A DNA stretch of 64,000 nucleotides from Mixophyes australis (Eukaryota; Chordata; Amphibia; Anura; Limnodynastidae), in contig JAVHZZ010000003.1 of the NCBI GenBank assembly GCA_036250195.1, forward strand, positions 59,003,289 to 59,067,288, given 5' to 3'. Numbering within the stretch: the first letter of the stretch is position 1; the number at the start of each line of letters is the position of its first letter. The position numbers and the translations under genes were made by a program. The notes below the pieces were generated by a model, which did no database searches, was not told the DNA's origin, and worked only from the letters and a program-made list of their open reading frames with translations. Of the stretch, positions 21,895 to 33,345 are shown piece by piece.

Positions 21895-22392
21895 TCATGT
21901 TCATTATTACGTCCACTCTGATCACCTCATCCCACTCCAGAATTCAAGACTTCTCCCGAGCTGCCCCCCTGCATTGGAATGACTTCCCACGCTCCATCCG
22001 TTTGTCCCCTAACCTGTGCCCCTTCAAACGGGCACTCAAAACCCATCTCTTCCTTAAAGCCTACCAGCCTTCCACCTAACCCTCTCTCTATGCTCGATCT
22101 CATCTCCTGGCTCCTCCTCTGTAGAGTTGAGTGCATGCTCCCCCCCTCTGACTCCCTTTGTGCCGGCTGTCTGTTTCCCCTCCCTTTAGGATGTAAGCTC
22201 TTATAAGCAGGGCCCATCTCCCTCCTGTCTCTCTACCTTCTCTTCTGCTCCTACTCCATTATATTTGCTTTACCTGGAGTCTCTGAAGTCTTGGTATTAC
22301 TCATTTATTGTTCTGTACTGTTATTCCCTGTACTGTCCATTGTTTGTACTGTGTTCGGCGCTGCGGAAACCTTAATAATAATAATAATAATT
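21895..22392 (+). mobile_element. 5'-truncated L2-type LINE, 3' end
   Basis: At 21930-22079 the sequence encodes the conserved end of the L2 reverse-transcriptase protein (SRAAPLHWNDFPRSIRL, then PFKRALKTHLF), ending in a stop. The 3' UTR contains AGGATGTAAGCTC...GCAGGGCCC and TTCGGCGCTGCGGAA, and the element ends in a TAATAA microsatellite, the usual L2/CR1 tail. It is heavily 5'-truncated, as most LINE copies are, and has no function. Confidence 0.85.
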
Positions 22393-22424
22393 ATTATCAA
22401 TATATTTTAAAAATTAGCTCATCT

Positions 22425-23005
22425 GAATGTGTGTGTGGTTAATATTTGTACTGTACGATCTGGCTACATGAGACATGCAAATAGGGGCATAGCGCTCCAT
22501 CGCCGAACGCTATAGCAAAATGTGTCTGTGGTCAACATTAGTCCTGTATGATCTGGCTACTTGAGACATGCAAACAGGGGCATAATGCTTCATCGCCGGC
22601 CCAGTAGCAGAATGTTTGATCAACATTTGCCCTATACGATCTAGGCAGCTTACATTAGTCATGCCAACAGGAGAAACGCTTCATAGCCGAGCCCTATAGC
22701 AGAATGTGTGTGTGGTCATCATTTGTCCTGTACTATCTGGCCAGCTTACATTAGTCATTCCAACAGGGACATAATGCTTCATCGTCGGCCGAGCCCTATA
22801 GCAGAATGTGTGTGTGGTCAACATTTGTCCTGTACTATCTGGCTACATGAGACATGCAAACAGAGGCATGACGTTCCATCGCCGAGCCCAGTAGCAGAAT
22901 GTGTATGTGGTCAGCATTTATCCTGTATGATCTGGCCAACTTACATTAGACATGCCAACAGGGGCAGCACTTCATATTCATATCCGGGCCCTGTAGCAAA
23001 ATTGT
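22425..23005. repeat. ~95-bp degenerate minisatellite, about 6 units
   Basis: The GATCTGGC-type core recurs at 22457, 22550, 22638, 22734, 22836 and 22929. Each unit has TGTGTGGTCAACATTTGTCCTG, a variable middle and a GCATAATGCTTCATCGCCG / TAGCAGAATG end. The middles are of two kinds, CTACATGAGACATGCAAA or CAGCTTACATTAGTCATGCC. Confidence 0.88.
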
Positions 23006-23715
23006 GGAGGCTGGACAGAAATGCCAGTCCATCCTTCTGAGGACTCCACTCCCGGGGCTGAGGCACCCTTTACAACAGCAGTAGGTCGGCCACTGCATGC
23101 CTAAAGAATTAACACACTTTAGAATTTAATTAACATTTAAGGAAGCTTCTTGAAGTCAAAGGGCTAAACAATGATCATTACAAAAGTCTGGGCTTTTAGA
23201 CTTCAGCTGAATCGTCAAAGTTAAATTTAAGGTAAAGAAAGAAATGTATTTATATTCCAAAGTGAAGACATAATTAATTTTAAGCTACAAGTCTATTCTA
23301 TATAAATAAATATAAAACCTGTAAATCAGAGATAAATGTTGTCATTATTGAACTCAAGCATATGGAAAAGCTATAAATTATCTTTTCAGCATAATTAAAG
23401 AACCAGATTTTCCTAAATAGACATGGTAAAAGAGACAACATAAATATCATTTCATAAAGATTGTCTCTGTAGAATTCCGTAACGGAGAAGACATTATGCA
23501 GACCATTATTATATATCACAAAAATGACTGATTACCGCAAAAAAAATCTTTGACTGTAAAGAATTTGTGTATTCTCATAAGAATGAAATGGTCACGGCTG
23601 TTTTCTGGGGATTTCTTATAGTAAATATCAGGGTGTCTCTCATTTATCTAGCACAGAATTCCTAACTATTTATTTTAAATTAAGGTATATCTATTTTTTT
23701 TTTCTGATACCCTCT
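23006..23715. other. No gene seen
   Basis: AT-rich sequence without a recognised repeat or coding region. Confidence 0.4.
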
Positions 23716-24187
23716 AAAAGAGCGGTTCTTAACCTTTTGGTTGTAAACTAAAACACAGAAAAATATTTTAGCTTTGGGGCACTGAACCTCTTAAAAAGGC
23801 AGATGACCGATCAAAATTGATATGGTGACAAAAAATCATGCCTGGAGTAGAAGCTTGCAGACACTTTGTATCTGCACTGTTCAGCTCCTAAAAAACGGAG
23901 AGCAAGAAAATGGACCTATTCAATAGAAGAAAGATTCTGTGAGTTCCTCAGAGGCGGAGCATCCAACCAATAGAATAGAGTTCTCTTTGAATTCATTAGT
24001 GGCTGAGCCTTCATTCAACAGAATTTAGTGGGTGAGCCTCCACTTAATAAAAGAAGTTGCTATCTGGACTCATTAATGGTGGAGTTTCCATTCAGTAGAA
24101 CAAAGGCTCTGTGGTTTAATTATGGCATGCTTGATTCATGTACACTGCAACACATGAACATGCAAGCCCTTTGTAAACCACTGCTCT
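23716..24187. repeat. Possible non-autonomous hAT-like element with internal repeats
   Basis: The ends AGAGCGGTTCTTAACC and GTAAACCACTGCTCT form an imperfect terminal inverted repeat of hAT-like style. Inside, about four diverged 55-60 bp units carry (C/T)A(T/A)T(C/T)AATAGAA and GTGGNTGAGCCTNCA-like motifs. I could not find a convincing 8-bp target duplication. Confidence 0.4.
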
Positions 24188-24562
24188 AATGTATGTAATG
24201 TATATCAATTAGTCCAATTATGTATGTAAACATATATACAGCGCTGCATTATTTACTAATAAATTGTCAATTTGAATTATATTTAACAGTCAATACCCAT
24301 TTAATCTACCAGTAGGATCATGGGGATAAATTTAATGCAAGGTGAAAACCTCCACACTACTGCTGGTATATTTTATATAGGGCCTACACAATAATAGACT
24401 AGTTGTGGCTGATCCGTGTATAAGGAGTATGCCTGGTAATTAATGTGTGAGTCGCCCTATAAATTTAATAATCTTAGGGGACCATGGAGATTAAAGGAGA
24501 AGGCCCCAAACTGCTACCCTACATATGGCCCAATTTGCTCTTAATCTACCTCTGGACTTTAA

Positions 24563-24884
24563 GGGCCTGAGTCATTAAGGAGAGCAAAGCATAAAAAAAG
24601 GAGTAAATGTTCTCCGGGACAAACCATGTTACAATGCAAGGGGTGCAAATTAGTTTATTGTTTTGCACATAAGTTAAATACTGGCTGTTTTTTTCATGTA
24701 GCACACAAATACTTCATAGCTTTATTTTTGCACTGAAATTTAAAGTTGGTCTAGGACATGTCTTATCCCAACTACAAATCTGTTGCCACATTTTAAATTT
24801 ACCTCCCCTCCAATTCAACATGGTTTTGCCCAGGTGCAGAGTTACTCCTTTTATATGATTTGCTATCCTTAATGACTCAGGCCC
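24563..24884. mobile_element. MITE family M1, copy 2
   Basis: The ends GGGCCTGAGTCATTAAGGAG and CTTAATGACTCAGGCCC are nearly perfect inverted repeats of each other. The interior is colinear with 16693-17024. Confidence 0.9.
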
Positions 24885-27148
24885 TAAATCATTGAAACTG
24901 TCCCCATGATTACTTCATTTTAAGTCTCACTTTTTGCCACAAGACCAATTGATGGTAGTGTCACACAGCCTTTTTATTGCTCATTCACTCCAGTTTTAAT
25001 ATTTGTAAAAGCTGATTACAGTACGTGGTAATACAAGGGAGTGAAGGGGAAACACACCTTCCATGCATGCAGCATTTTCAGCAACTTGAAGCAGTGTTGT
25101 GTGACAGGGAAGCGTAATTTCCCTTCTTTCACCTATATAACACTGATGTGATTCAGCTTTTATAAATGCACCATCTGCACCATATGCTCCTTTGTGACAT
25201 TGTCATTACTATTACTAAGTGCTCTTTTTGTAAGGAAAAAGGTGCCGGAACTCACATCACGTAGTCAATCACTGTACACACACCCACACACGTCAGTTGT
25301 GTAATAAAACATAATGGTCACCATCCACAGTAAGCACTCAGTGCAACCAGACGACCAATCACAAGCTGAGCAGCGTCACAAGTTGAGCAGTGCCATACAT
25401 AGAGTATGGCTGTTACATGTTTGTATCACTAAATAATGTGGCAGATTAGATAGTTCTCAGTAAGGAAATTAAGATCTTGGTTTTCACCTCTCACCGGCTT
25501 CTACCAGAGTTTCATCTTTTCATCTGCCTGACAGCGGATGGTTTGGCTTGCGGAACTTAGACTAGATACAAACCAGCTGACTATTATATGACGGTGAGCC
25601 AGCCAAGGAGTCGGGCAGTGTTAGAGCTGGCGCAGTAGCTGGCATAGATCAGAAAATAATAAATAAATCTTAGTCAGGGCACATACTATGACAGCTGGCA
25701 CAGTCATGTTTTGATCATATATCAGGGTATTTGGCTTAGAATTATATGAAGGTCATATAGCATATATAGACCAACCAGATAACAGAACAGTATGATACAA
25801 ACACTATTACAGAATAAATACCTGACAACAGAATACTGGAATCCATTGATGTCATTTTAGTCCTTTATATATAGAACGTGTTCCACACATGTATTAAATA
25901 CAAATTGTGCCCCACATACACACTGCTAACTACCCCCATCTGGAGAATGGTTCTTTACACGAACTAACCAGGTTATTGAATAAATATGGACACATTTGCA
26001 TTAAAAACTCCGTTGTGTCTGGATTTGCTCACTATATCAGTCAACATATCCGCCCAAGTTGGTGGTTATTGCCTTTAGCAAAATATGTACAAAAACTTTT
26101 CATGTGATACATTGCAGGTTATTGTAGGGTACAGCTTTATAAAAAATGCCCTCTCTGATAAGTACACTGCTTTTGACCATATTAAATATAGATGTAATAG
26201 TTTAAAATTATCATTTAAAATGGAAAAAACTTGACCTGACATAAAAAGACAATACGGCACCTTGATGGAGAACCTTAAATAACACCTACATATTACAAAG
26301 CAGACTTATACTACATGCTCTGTACTTACCTTATATGCTCTTTTTTCGCTTCGCTGCAATATCGCGGCTCCTCTCAATGACAGCGTGAGTGACGTCACTG
26401 CCGGAAGCAGGACGCACACAGATGCTGCTACAGACAGGGTTAGTGCTAGCATATCTGGAGCCCCCCTGCAGAAAATAATTCACTAATGCTTTGCTTCTTT
26501 TAATACAAATCATATAATAAACCTTTTAGGTCTCCCCACATTCACACTGCGCACATTATGCTGTTTTAATGTCTTTTATGAACCCCTTTACTTACTATTT
26601 CCACCCCCTTGCCTTTTCATGCTGTGCCCCTTTACTAATTTTTTTCTCCCCCTCATGCTGCCGTTTTTCATATTTTTTCTCACCATTTCTTTTTTTTGCC
26701 ACTTTCTGCGCCCCTTTCTTATTCTTTCTCTGACTTACCTTTCTATTGCCTCCTTTGCTATCTCCTGTCTTCTTTGCCAGTCTGCTGTTGCTGTTGGCGG
26801 CGCTCCTCTTCATCCGCTCCTCACTGCTCCGTCTGCAATGAATTTCTGGCACGAAATGCGTGATGAAGTCATGCCCGACATTCATTGCAAATGGAGAAGG
26901 GAGGAGGGCGCAGCCGCGTCAGACATAAGGTGTTTTTTTTTTTGTTTTTTTTTTTAAAGGCCGGCGGATAAGCCGCAAACCCTTGAAAAAGGTGCCGAAG
27001 CGACGTTCGGAGTGATCTTTGAGAAAAAAAGCCCTGCTACTAATTATACAACACATTAGAGCTTTCAAGCATTACAAAATGATGATTATAATTTAACAAG
27101 AAATTCATTTATTTTCCTTATAATACACAAATGATGCTAATATATGTA
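24885..27148. other. No gene seen
   Basis: No exon or element could be supported. Points of note are an inverted repeat around 26835-26890 (TGCAATGAATTTC / GACATTCATTGCA), a pyrimidine-rich stretch at 26590-26760 that gives a lysine-rich minus-strand frame, and a poly-T tract at about 26931-26955. Confidence 0.4.
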
Positions 27149-27153
27149 CAAAC
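27149..27153. repeat. 5-bp target site duplication, left (Gypsy element)
   Basis: CAAAC precedes the 5' LTR and recurs at 33246-33250. Confidence 0.9.
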
Positions 27154-27281
27154 TGTCACTCACCGGACCGTGAGTGCCTCTTCCCGGACATTTAGGAACC
27201 GTGGCCGTCCTCCATCCTGAGGGTCTGCGCATGCGCAGCCCTTTCCTATACTTCAGTGTATGTCCCTTTAACTCAATTGGC

Positions 27282-27339
27282 AGATCAGGCAACACTCCCT
27301 ATATTAAGCACCTGTGGTCAACACCACGTTGCCTGATCT
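27282..27339 (+). promoter_or_regulatory. LTR promoter candidate: TATA-like box inside a perfect hairpin
   Basis: AGATCAGGCAAC (27282-27293) and GTTGCCTGATCT (27328-27339) are perfect complements. The 34-base loop contains TATATTAA (27300-27307) and a second small hairpin GTGGT...ACCAC. The same arrangement is at 31437-31494 in the 3' LTR. The promoter role is inferred from the box and its position. Confidence 0.45.
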
Positions 27340-27500
27340 TGGAGTCTCATTCCCCATGAGTCTCTGAAGGTGTTCCTGTATTCCTCGTGTATTCAGCGCT
27401 GCTGATTCCTGTGGTTTCCAAACCACTTCTATCTCTGTGGTTTCCAAACCACTTCTACTACTGTGGTTCCCATACCACTTCTACCATCAACTGTATCATC

Positions 27501-27935
27501 GTGACTGTTTGCTGATTCCTATCCGCTGCCTCCGTGCACTACAGTCTTCTAAACCACTTCAACGCTATTATATATCATTGTGACTGTTTGCTGATTCCTA
27601 TCCGCTGCCTCCGTGCACTACAGTCTTCTAAACCACTTCAACGCTATTATATATCATTGTGACTGTTTGCTGATTCCTATCCGCTGCCTCCGTGCACTCC
27701 AGCTTTTACTTCACATCCACTCACCTGTTCATCATCAAGTCTGTGAGCTGATTCCTATCCGCTGCCTCCGTGCACTACAGTCTCCTGCTTGCAACTCGCC
27801 TGTGTTCATCATCGTGACTGTTAGCTGATTCCTATCCGCTGCCTCCGTGCACTACAGTTTCCAGTTTGCAACTCGCCTGTGTTCATCATCGTGACTGTTA
27901 GCTGATTCCTATCCGCTGCCCTGTGCACTGCAGAC
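27501..27935. repeat. 75-80 bp tandem repeats inside the 5' LTR
   Basis: Six units carry CTGATTCCTATCCGCTGCC, at about 27511, 27590, 27670, 27749, 27824 and 27901. The same set is at +4155 in the 3' LTR (about 31656-32090). A second set, CAGTGGTACAACTTGCT...AGACCACTGA, occurs three times at about 28693-28877. Confidence 0.9.
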
Positions 27936-29103
27936 TCATCTCAGCTCTTCTGTGTTTGCCTCGAGACTGCTGCTTTCATTGCCATCTGCTACACTTCGTG
28001 ATCAACAGCTCCTGGTCTACTCTGCTCTCCCGTGTCCCATCGCTGTTGGTACCTTTGGTTGCTACTGGTTACCTCCGTGTGCCCGCAGAGTCCTGCTGCT
28101 GTTGTCAGCGCTATCGTCCATCTCCTGCTGATCCGCTCTCCTCGCCTTCACGTGTTCCACTGGTCTCTACCCTCCTGTCAGCATTGGATTCGTATCTCAT
28201 CTACTACTCCTCTGCTGGATCATCTCCATTCTCCTGGGTCCTCTATGAGCCCAGTTCCACGTGTTACTGATTCCTGTGGATTCGTGTCCCTGTTGGTCTA
28301 TTTACCTGTGCGCTGCACCTACTAGACCGCTGCCTCATCCATCCAGGGACTTCTCATCCAGCCGGCCTCCTGCCGCTCAGGTATCGCTGCACTCCTATCT
28401 GACTGCCTGCTTCTGAACCACGGTATGCATACTTCTCATTGACTGTGCTGGTGTATTGCATATCTTGCTGGACTGTGTTGGTTCTCCTCTGGAGTCTGCT
28501 ATCCGCTGAGTCTATTGCCATCATTGACTGTGTTATCTTGTGCTGGATTACTTCAAGAGACTTTCTATATTTTGCAGACCTGTTCAGTCATTTATATATA
28601 TATTGTGCATATTACTGTGGATCGTGTATAAGGTGCCCGTGTATATCCTGTGTTGCAGTCTCTCCCCGTGCACCTCCTCACATATATATTCAGTGGTACA
28701 ACTTGCTGATGACAGACCACTGATCCCTGTTTCCTGTATCACCTGTTCCAGTATCCTCTCACATAGCAGTGGTACAACTTGCTACCGCAGACCACTGACT
28801 CTCATCACCTCCTTGTTTCTGTTGGACATTCCTCCTCACTATAGCAGTGGTACAACTTGCTATCGCAGACCACTGACTACCTTCACGTGCCCTTGTCCAT
28901 ACAGTTCCTCGTGTATTATTACCTCCATATTACCAGTGCTGCTAGTCATAGACTTTCCTGAGCATCTCATCATCTACCATTTCCTGTTCCGTGATCACCC
29001 AGCTACCAGAGTACCCTATTACCATCTACATTGCTCTGGTAAGCCTACCACCTGGTGATCCCTGGGTAAAGACTCCTAGTGCCCGTGACAGTAAGATCAG
29101 GCC

Positions 29104-31350
29104 ATGACAGACCCAGATACGGAACCTACAGCCAAAGAGATGCTGCGGCATCTGGTTACTCGTATTGAGCAACAGGAAGTTCGCCAACGGCATTTACTGC
29201 GGTGTTACCAGGCGTTAGCCTCCCAAAGACCGTCTGTACAAGATGCCACAACTACTGTTGATGCTCCTGTGCCTTCCTCCGTTTCCCCAGTGCCATCCCA
29301 GGTGTTTACAGCTTCCACGCTTCACCTGCCTACTCCGTCAAAATACGATGGAGACCCCAAAACTTGTAGGGGTTTTCTTACTCAATGCTCAGTTCATTTT
29401 GAGCTCCAACCTCAAAATTTTTCTACCCATCGTTCCAGAGTGGCCTATCTTATTTCATTGTTTTCTGGACAAGCTCTCGCATGGGCTTCCCCTCTGTGGG
29501 AAAGAAACGATCCATTGTTACAGGATAGTGCCGAGTTTATTTCCACGTTCCGAAGTGTATTCGATGAACCAGGTCGTGTCATTTCCGCTGCATCCAACAT
29601 TCTCCGTCTTCGCCAAGGATCTCGCACTGTGGCTCAGTACGTCATTCGATTTAGGATCTTAGCCTCTGAACTTCAGTGGAACACTGAAGCACTAGTTGCC
29701 GCCTTCTGGCAGGGGCTTTCCGATAAAATTAAAAACGCACTGACTTCACAAGAACTACCCTCCTCTTTAGAAGATTTGATCTCTCTTTGCCATCGGGTAG
29801 ACCTGAGGTTTCGTGAAAGAGAACCTGAGAAAACAACTTCGGTTAAAACACCTCTTCTCTCAAATCCTCAATTTCACCCAGCTTCATCTCCGGTGATACC
29901 CATGGAGATAGGTCGCTCCAAATTAACTTTAGAGGAGAGGGACCGAAGAATAAAGAATAGACTTTGTATCTATTGTGCCGATTCTACGCATATGCTCAAC
30001 TCTTGTCCCAGGAGATGCCGGGCTCTAACCAATACTGGGGAGATAAGGTTAGGGTTCCTGGAGTCCTCTCCATCTTCCATGAAATTAAAAGCCTGCGCTT
30101 TTGATGTTACGATTTCCTTTGCTACCAAAGCCTTTGAGTCACAGGCATTGATTGATTCCGGAGCAGCAGGAAATTTCATTTCCAAATCATTAGTGAATCA
30201 ATGGTCCCTACCAGTGATTACTTTGAAAACACCGATTACTGTGACTGCTATGGATGGATCACGTCTCATCAATGGTCTCATCACCCAGAGTACGTCTCCA
30301 GTAACGCTTCAGATTGGTGGGCTTCACCATGAAGAGATTTTGTTTTTAATTCTTCCTGTTACTACAAGTCCGATTGTCTTAGGCCTTCCATGGCTTCAGT
30401 GTCACTCTCCCCAGATTGACTGGCGCACTTCTCAAGTTACATCTTGGGGAGCTGAATGTCATCATCGTTGTCTCTCCCAAGTGGTTTCATTCAAAAGACA
30501 GCATTCGTCTATTCCACCAGGTCCTCCTCCACAGGATCCTTCATCTACGGATCTGTGTGATAAGGTTCAGTCTGAACGCCTTCCTCCTCATCGGGCGTTC
30601 GTGACGTCATCGGACGTTGAAGATGGATCTCAGGAGTCATCTTCAAAAAGTCAAGTGCTGGTGGTTCACGGTCACCATCCGTCTTTTCCGGAATTTCCTG
30701 CCCTCCCTCCCACCCAAGTTCCTGCGGTGGAGACTGCTTGTCAGACTTTTAAAAATATCTGGTCTCAGGTCAAAACCTGTTTAAAGAAGACATCTATCAA
30801 ATATAAATCTTTCGCAGATAAGAAGAGGCGGGCTATTCCACCACTAAAAATTGGAGATCGTGTCTGGTTATCCACCAAAAATATTCGTTTGAAGGTCCCA
30901 TCCATGAAATTCGCCCCTCGCTTTATTGGTCCATATAGGATCATTCAAGTAATCAATCCAGTATGTGTGAAACTTCTTCTTCCTAAGAATCTTCGGATTT
31001 CTAATGCCTTCCATGTATCCTTGCTCAAACCTCTTATTATCAACCGTTTCTCAACTCCTCCCTCAGCTCCGCAGCCAGTTCAAGTCCATCAGGAGGAGGA
31101 TTTCGAGATTACTGAGGTACTAGACGCAAAAATTTCGCGAGGAGGTCTCCATTTCCTCGTTCGTTGGAAGGGCTTTGGTCCTGAGGAGCGCTCTTGGATC
31201 AAAGCTGAAGATCTTAATGCTCCTGCCCTTTTGAAGAAGTTTTATTCCAAAAATCCGGACAAGCCCGGTTCCAGGCGTTCTGTGCCCACCTTTAAAAGGG
31301 GGGGGTACTGTCACTCACCGGACCGTGAGTGCCTCTTCCCGGACATTTAG
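29104..31350 (+). CDS. gag: Gag-protease-chromodomain fusion ORF of Gypsy element (748 aa)
   Basis: The ATG is 14 bases after the 5' LTR. Residues ~70-235 form a retrotransposon Gag region (KYDGDPKTCRGFLTQC...FWQGLSDKI). A CCHC zinc knuckle CIYCADSTHMLNSC is at 288-301. A protease follows, with catalytic Asp351 in LIDSGAAGNFIS and the later VLGLPWLQ motif. Near residue 490 the frame reaches the sequence that normally opens reverse transcriptase (ERLPPHRAF). It then passes within about 30 residues to the end of integrase (VVHGHHPSFPEFPALP), the GPY/F region (RFIGPYRI, ~605-612) and a chromodomain (DFEITEVL...FLVRWKGFGPEERSW, ~665-715). The frame stays open across the junction and stops 42 bases inside the 3' LTR. 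The product could package RNA and bind chromatin but cannot reverse-transcribe or integrate. Whether the fusion protein is used is unknown. Confidence 0.9.
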   Translation: MTDPDTEPTAKEMLRHLVTRIEQQEVRQRHLLRCYQALASQRPSVQDATTTVDAPVPSSVSPVPSQVFTASTLHLPTPSKYDGDPKTCRGFLTQCSVHFELQPQNFSTHRSRVAYLISLFSGQALAWASPLWERNDPLLQDSAEFISTFRSVFDEPGRVISAASNILRLRQGSRTVAQYVIRFRILASELQWNTEALVAAFWQGLSDKIKNALTSQELPSSLEDLISLCHRVDLRFREREPEKTTSVKTPLLSNPQFHPASSPVIPMEIGRSKLTLEERDRRIKNRLCIYCADSTHMLNSCPRRCRALTNTGEIRLGFLESSPSSMKLKACAFDVTISFATKAFESQALIDSGAAGNFISKSLVNQWSLPVITLKTPITVTAMDGSRLINGLITQSTSPVTLQIGGLHHEEILFLILPVTTSPIVLGLPWLQCHSPQIDWRTSQVTSWGAECHHRCLSQVVSFKRQHSSIPPGPPPQDPSSTDLCDKVQSERLPPHRAFVTSSDVEDGSQESSSKSQVLVVHGHHPSFPEFPALPPTQVPAVETACQTFKNIWSQVKTCLKKTSIKYKSFADKKRRAIPPLKIGDRVWLSTKNIRLKVPSMKFAPRFIGPYRIIQVINPVCVKLLLPKNLRISNAFHVSLLKPLIINRFSTPPSAPQPVQVHQEEDFEITEVLDAKISRGGLHFLVRWKGFGPEERSWIKAEDLNAPALLKKFYSKNPDKPGSRRSVPTFKRGGYCHSPDRECLFPDI
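31290..31308 (+). promoter_or_regulatory. Polypurine tract of Gypsy element
   Basis: TTTAAAAGGGGGGGGTAC lies immediately upstream of the 3' LTR, the expected position of the plus-strand primer. Confidence 0.8.
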
Positions 31351-33245
31351 GAACCGTGGCCGTCCTCCATCCTGAGGGTCTGCGCATGCGCAGCCCTTTC
31401 CTATACTTCAGTGTATGTCCCTTTAACTCAATTGGCAGATCAGGCAACACTCCCTATATTAAGCACCTGTGGTCAACACCACGTTGCCTGATCTTGGAGT
31501 CTCATTCCCCATGAGTCTCTGAAGGTGTTCCTGTATTCCTCGTGTATTCAGCGCTGCTGATTCCTGTGGTTTCCAAACCACTTCTATCTCTGTGGTTTCC
31601 AAACCACTTCTACTACTGTGGTTCCCATACCACTTCTACCATCAACTGTATCATCGTGACTGTTTGCTGATTCCTATCCGCTGCCTCCGTGCACTACAGT
31701 CTTCTAAACCACTTCAACGCTATTATATATCATTGTGACTGTTTGCTGATTCCTATCCGCTGCCTCCGTGCACTACAGTCTTCTAAACCACTTCAACGCT
31801 ATTATATATCATTGTGACTGTTTGCTGATTCCTATCCGCTGCCTCCGTGCACTCCAGCTTTTACTTCACATCCACTCACCTGTTCATCATCAAGTCTGTG
31901 AGCTGATTCCTATCCGCTGCCTCCGTGCACTACAGTCTCCTGCTTGCAACTCGCCTGTGTTCATCATCGTGACTGTTAGCTGATTCCTATCCGCTGCCTC
32001 CGTGCACTACAGTTTCCAGTTTGCAACTCGCCTGTGTTCATCATCGTGACTGTTAGCTGATTCCTATCCGCTGCCCTGTGCACTGCAGACTCATCTCAGC
32101 TCTTCTGTGTTTGCCTCGAGACTGCTGCTTTCATTGCCATCTGCTACACTTCGTGATCAACAGCTCCTGGTCTACTCTGCTCTCCCGTGTCCCATCGCTG
32201 TTGGTACCTTTGGTTGCTACTGGTTACCTCCGTGTGCCCGCAGAGTCCTGCTGCTGTTGTCAGCGCTATCGTCCATCTCCTGCTGATCCGCTCTCCTCGC
32301 CTTCACGTGTTCCACTGGTCTCTACCCTCCTGTCAGCATTGGATTCGTATCTCATCTACTACTCCTCTGCTGGATCATCTCCATTCTCCTGGGTCCTCTA
32401 TGAGCCCAGTTCCACGTGTTACTGATTCCTGTGGATTCGTGTCCCTGTTGGTCTATTTACCTGTGCGCTGCACCTACTAGACCGCTGCCTCATCCATCCA
32501 GGGACTTCTCATCCAGCCGGCCTCCTGCCGCTCAGGTATCGCTGCACTCCTATCTGACTGCCTGCTTCTGAACCACGGTATGCATACTTCTCATTGACTG
32601 TGCTGGTGTATTGCATATCTTGCTGGACTGTGTTGGTTCTCCTCTGGAGTCTGCTATCCGCTGAGTCTATTGCCATCATTGACTGTGTTATCTTGTGCTG
32701 GATTACTTCAAGAGACTTTCTATATTTTGCAGACCTGTTCAGTCATTTATATATATATTGTGCATATTACTGTGGATCGTGTATAAGGTGCCCGTGTATA
32801 TCCTGTGTTGCAGTCTCTCCCCGTGCACCTCCTCACATATATATTCAGTGGTACAACTTGCTGATGACAGACCACTGATCCCTGTTTCCTGTATCACCTG
32901 TTCCAGTATCCTCTCACATAGCAGTGGTACAACTTGCTACCGCAGACCACTGACTCTCATCACCTCCTTGTTTCTGTTGGACATTCCTCCTCACTATAGC
33001 AGTGGTACAACTTGCTATCGCAGACCACTGACTACCTTCACGTGCCCTTGTCCATACAGTTCCTCGTGTATTATTACCTCCATATTACCAGTGCTGCTAG
33101 TCATAGACTTTCCTGAGCATCTCATCATCTACCATTTCCTGTTCCGTGATCACCCAGCTACCAGAGTACCCTATTACCATCTACATTGCTCTGGTAAGCC
33201 TACCACCTGGTGATCCCTGGGTAAAGACTCCTAGTGCCCGTGACA
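31309..33245 (+). repeat. 3' LTR of Gypsy element (1937 bp)
   Basis: It has the same length and, as far as I compared, the same sequence as 27154-29090. It is followed by the CAAAC target duplication. Confidence 0.95.
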
Positions 33246-33250
33246 CAAAC
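33246..33250. repeat. 5-bp target site duplication, right (Gypsy element)
   Basis: CAAAC, identical to 27149-27153. Confidence 0.9.
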
Positions 33251-33345
33251 TCTTGTAAATTATATCTGTATAATATAATCAGTGAGGTTCTTAAGTCATC
33301 ACTTCTGTGTTCATTAGCAAAACGTGTGTATTATAAGGACTAATT

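Larger units (their letters stand above)
27154..29090 (+). repeat. 5' LTR of Gypsy element (1937 bp)
   Basis: It starts TGTCACTCACCGG and ends GTGCCCGTGACA, and matches 31309-33245 base for base in every stretch I compared, including derived open frames. It is pyrimidine-rich, with internal tandem repeats. Confidence 0.95.
27154..33245 (+). mobile_element. Ty3/Gypsy chromovirus, non-autonomous (6092 bp)
   Basis: The element has two 1937-bp direct LTRs, TG...CA ends (TGTCACTCACCGG...GCCCGTGACA), a 5-bp target duplication and a polypurine tract. Between the LTRs are only 2218 bp carrying one ORF (Gag, protease, then integrase C-terminus and chromodomain). Complete relatives are expected to be about 2-2.5 kb longer. 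The missing part covers reverse transcriptase, RNase H and the integrase catalytic core. Since the LTRs look identical, this copy inserted recently, so its replication enzymes must have come from another element. Confidence 0.93.

Noticed and set aside
26595..26885. Lysine-rich 96-aa minus-strand frame, histone-like in composition
   Set aside because: It arises from a pyrimidine-rich tract; no histone or known domain pattern and no supporting context.
28540..29058. 172-aa frame inside the Gypsy 5' LTR (also 32695-33213 in the 3' LTR)
   Set aside because: It lies wholly within the LTR, has no domain, and appears in both copies only because the LTRs are identical.
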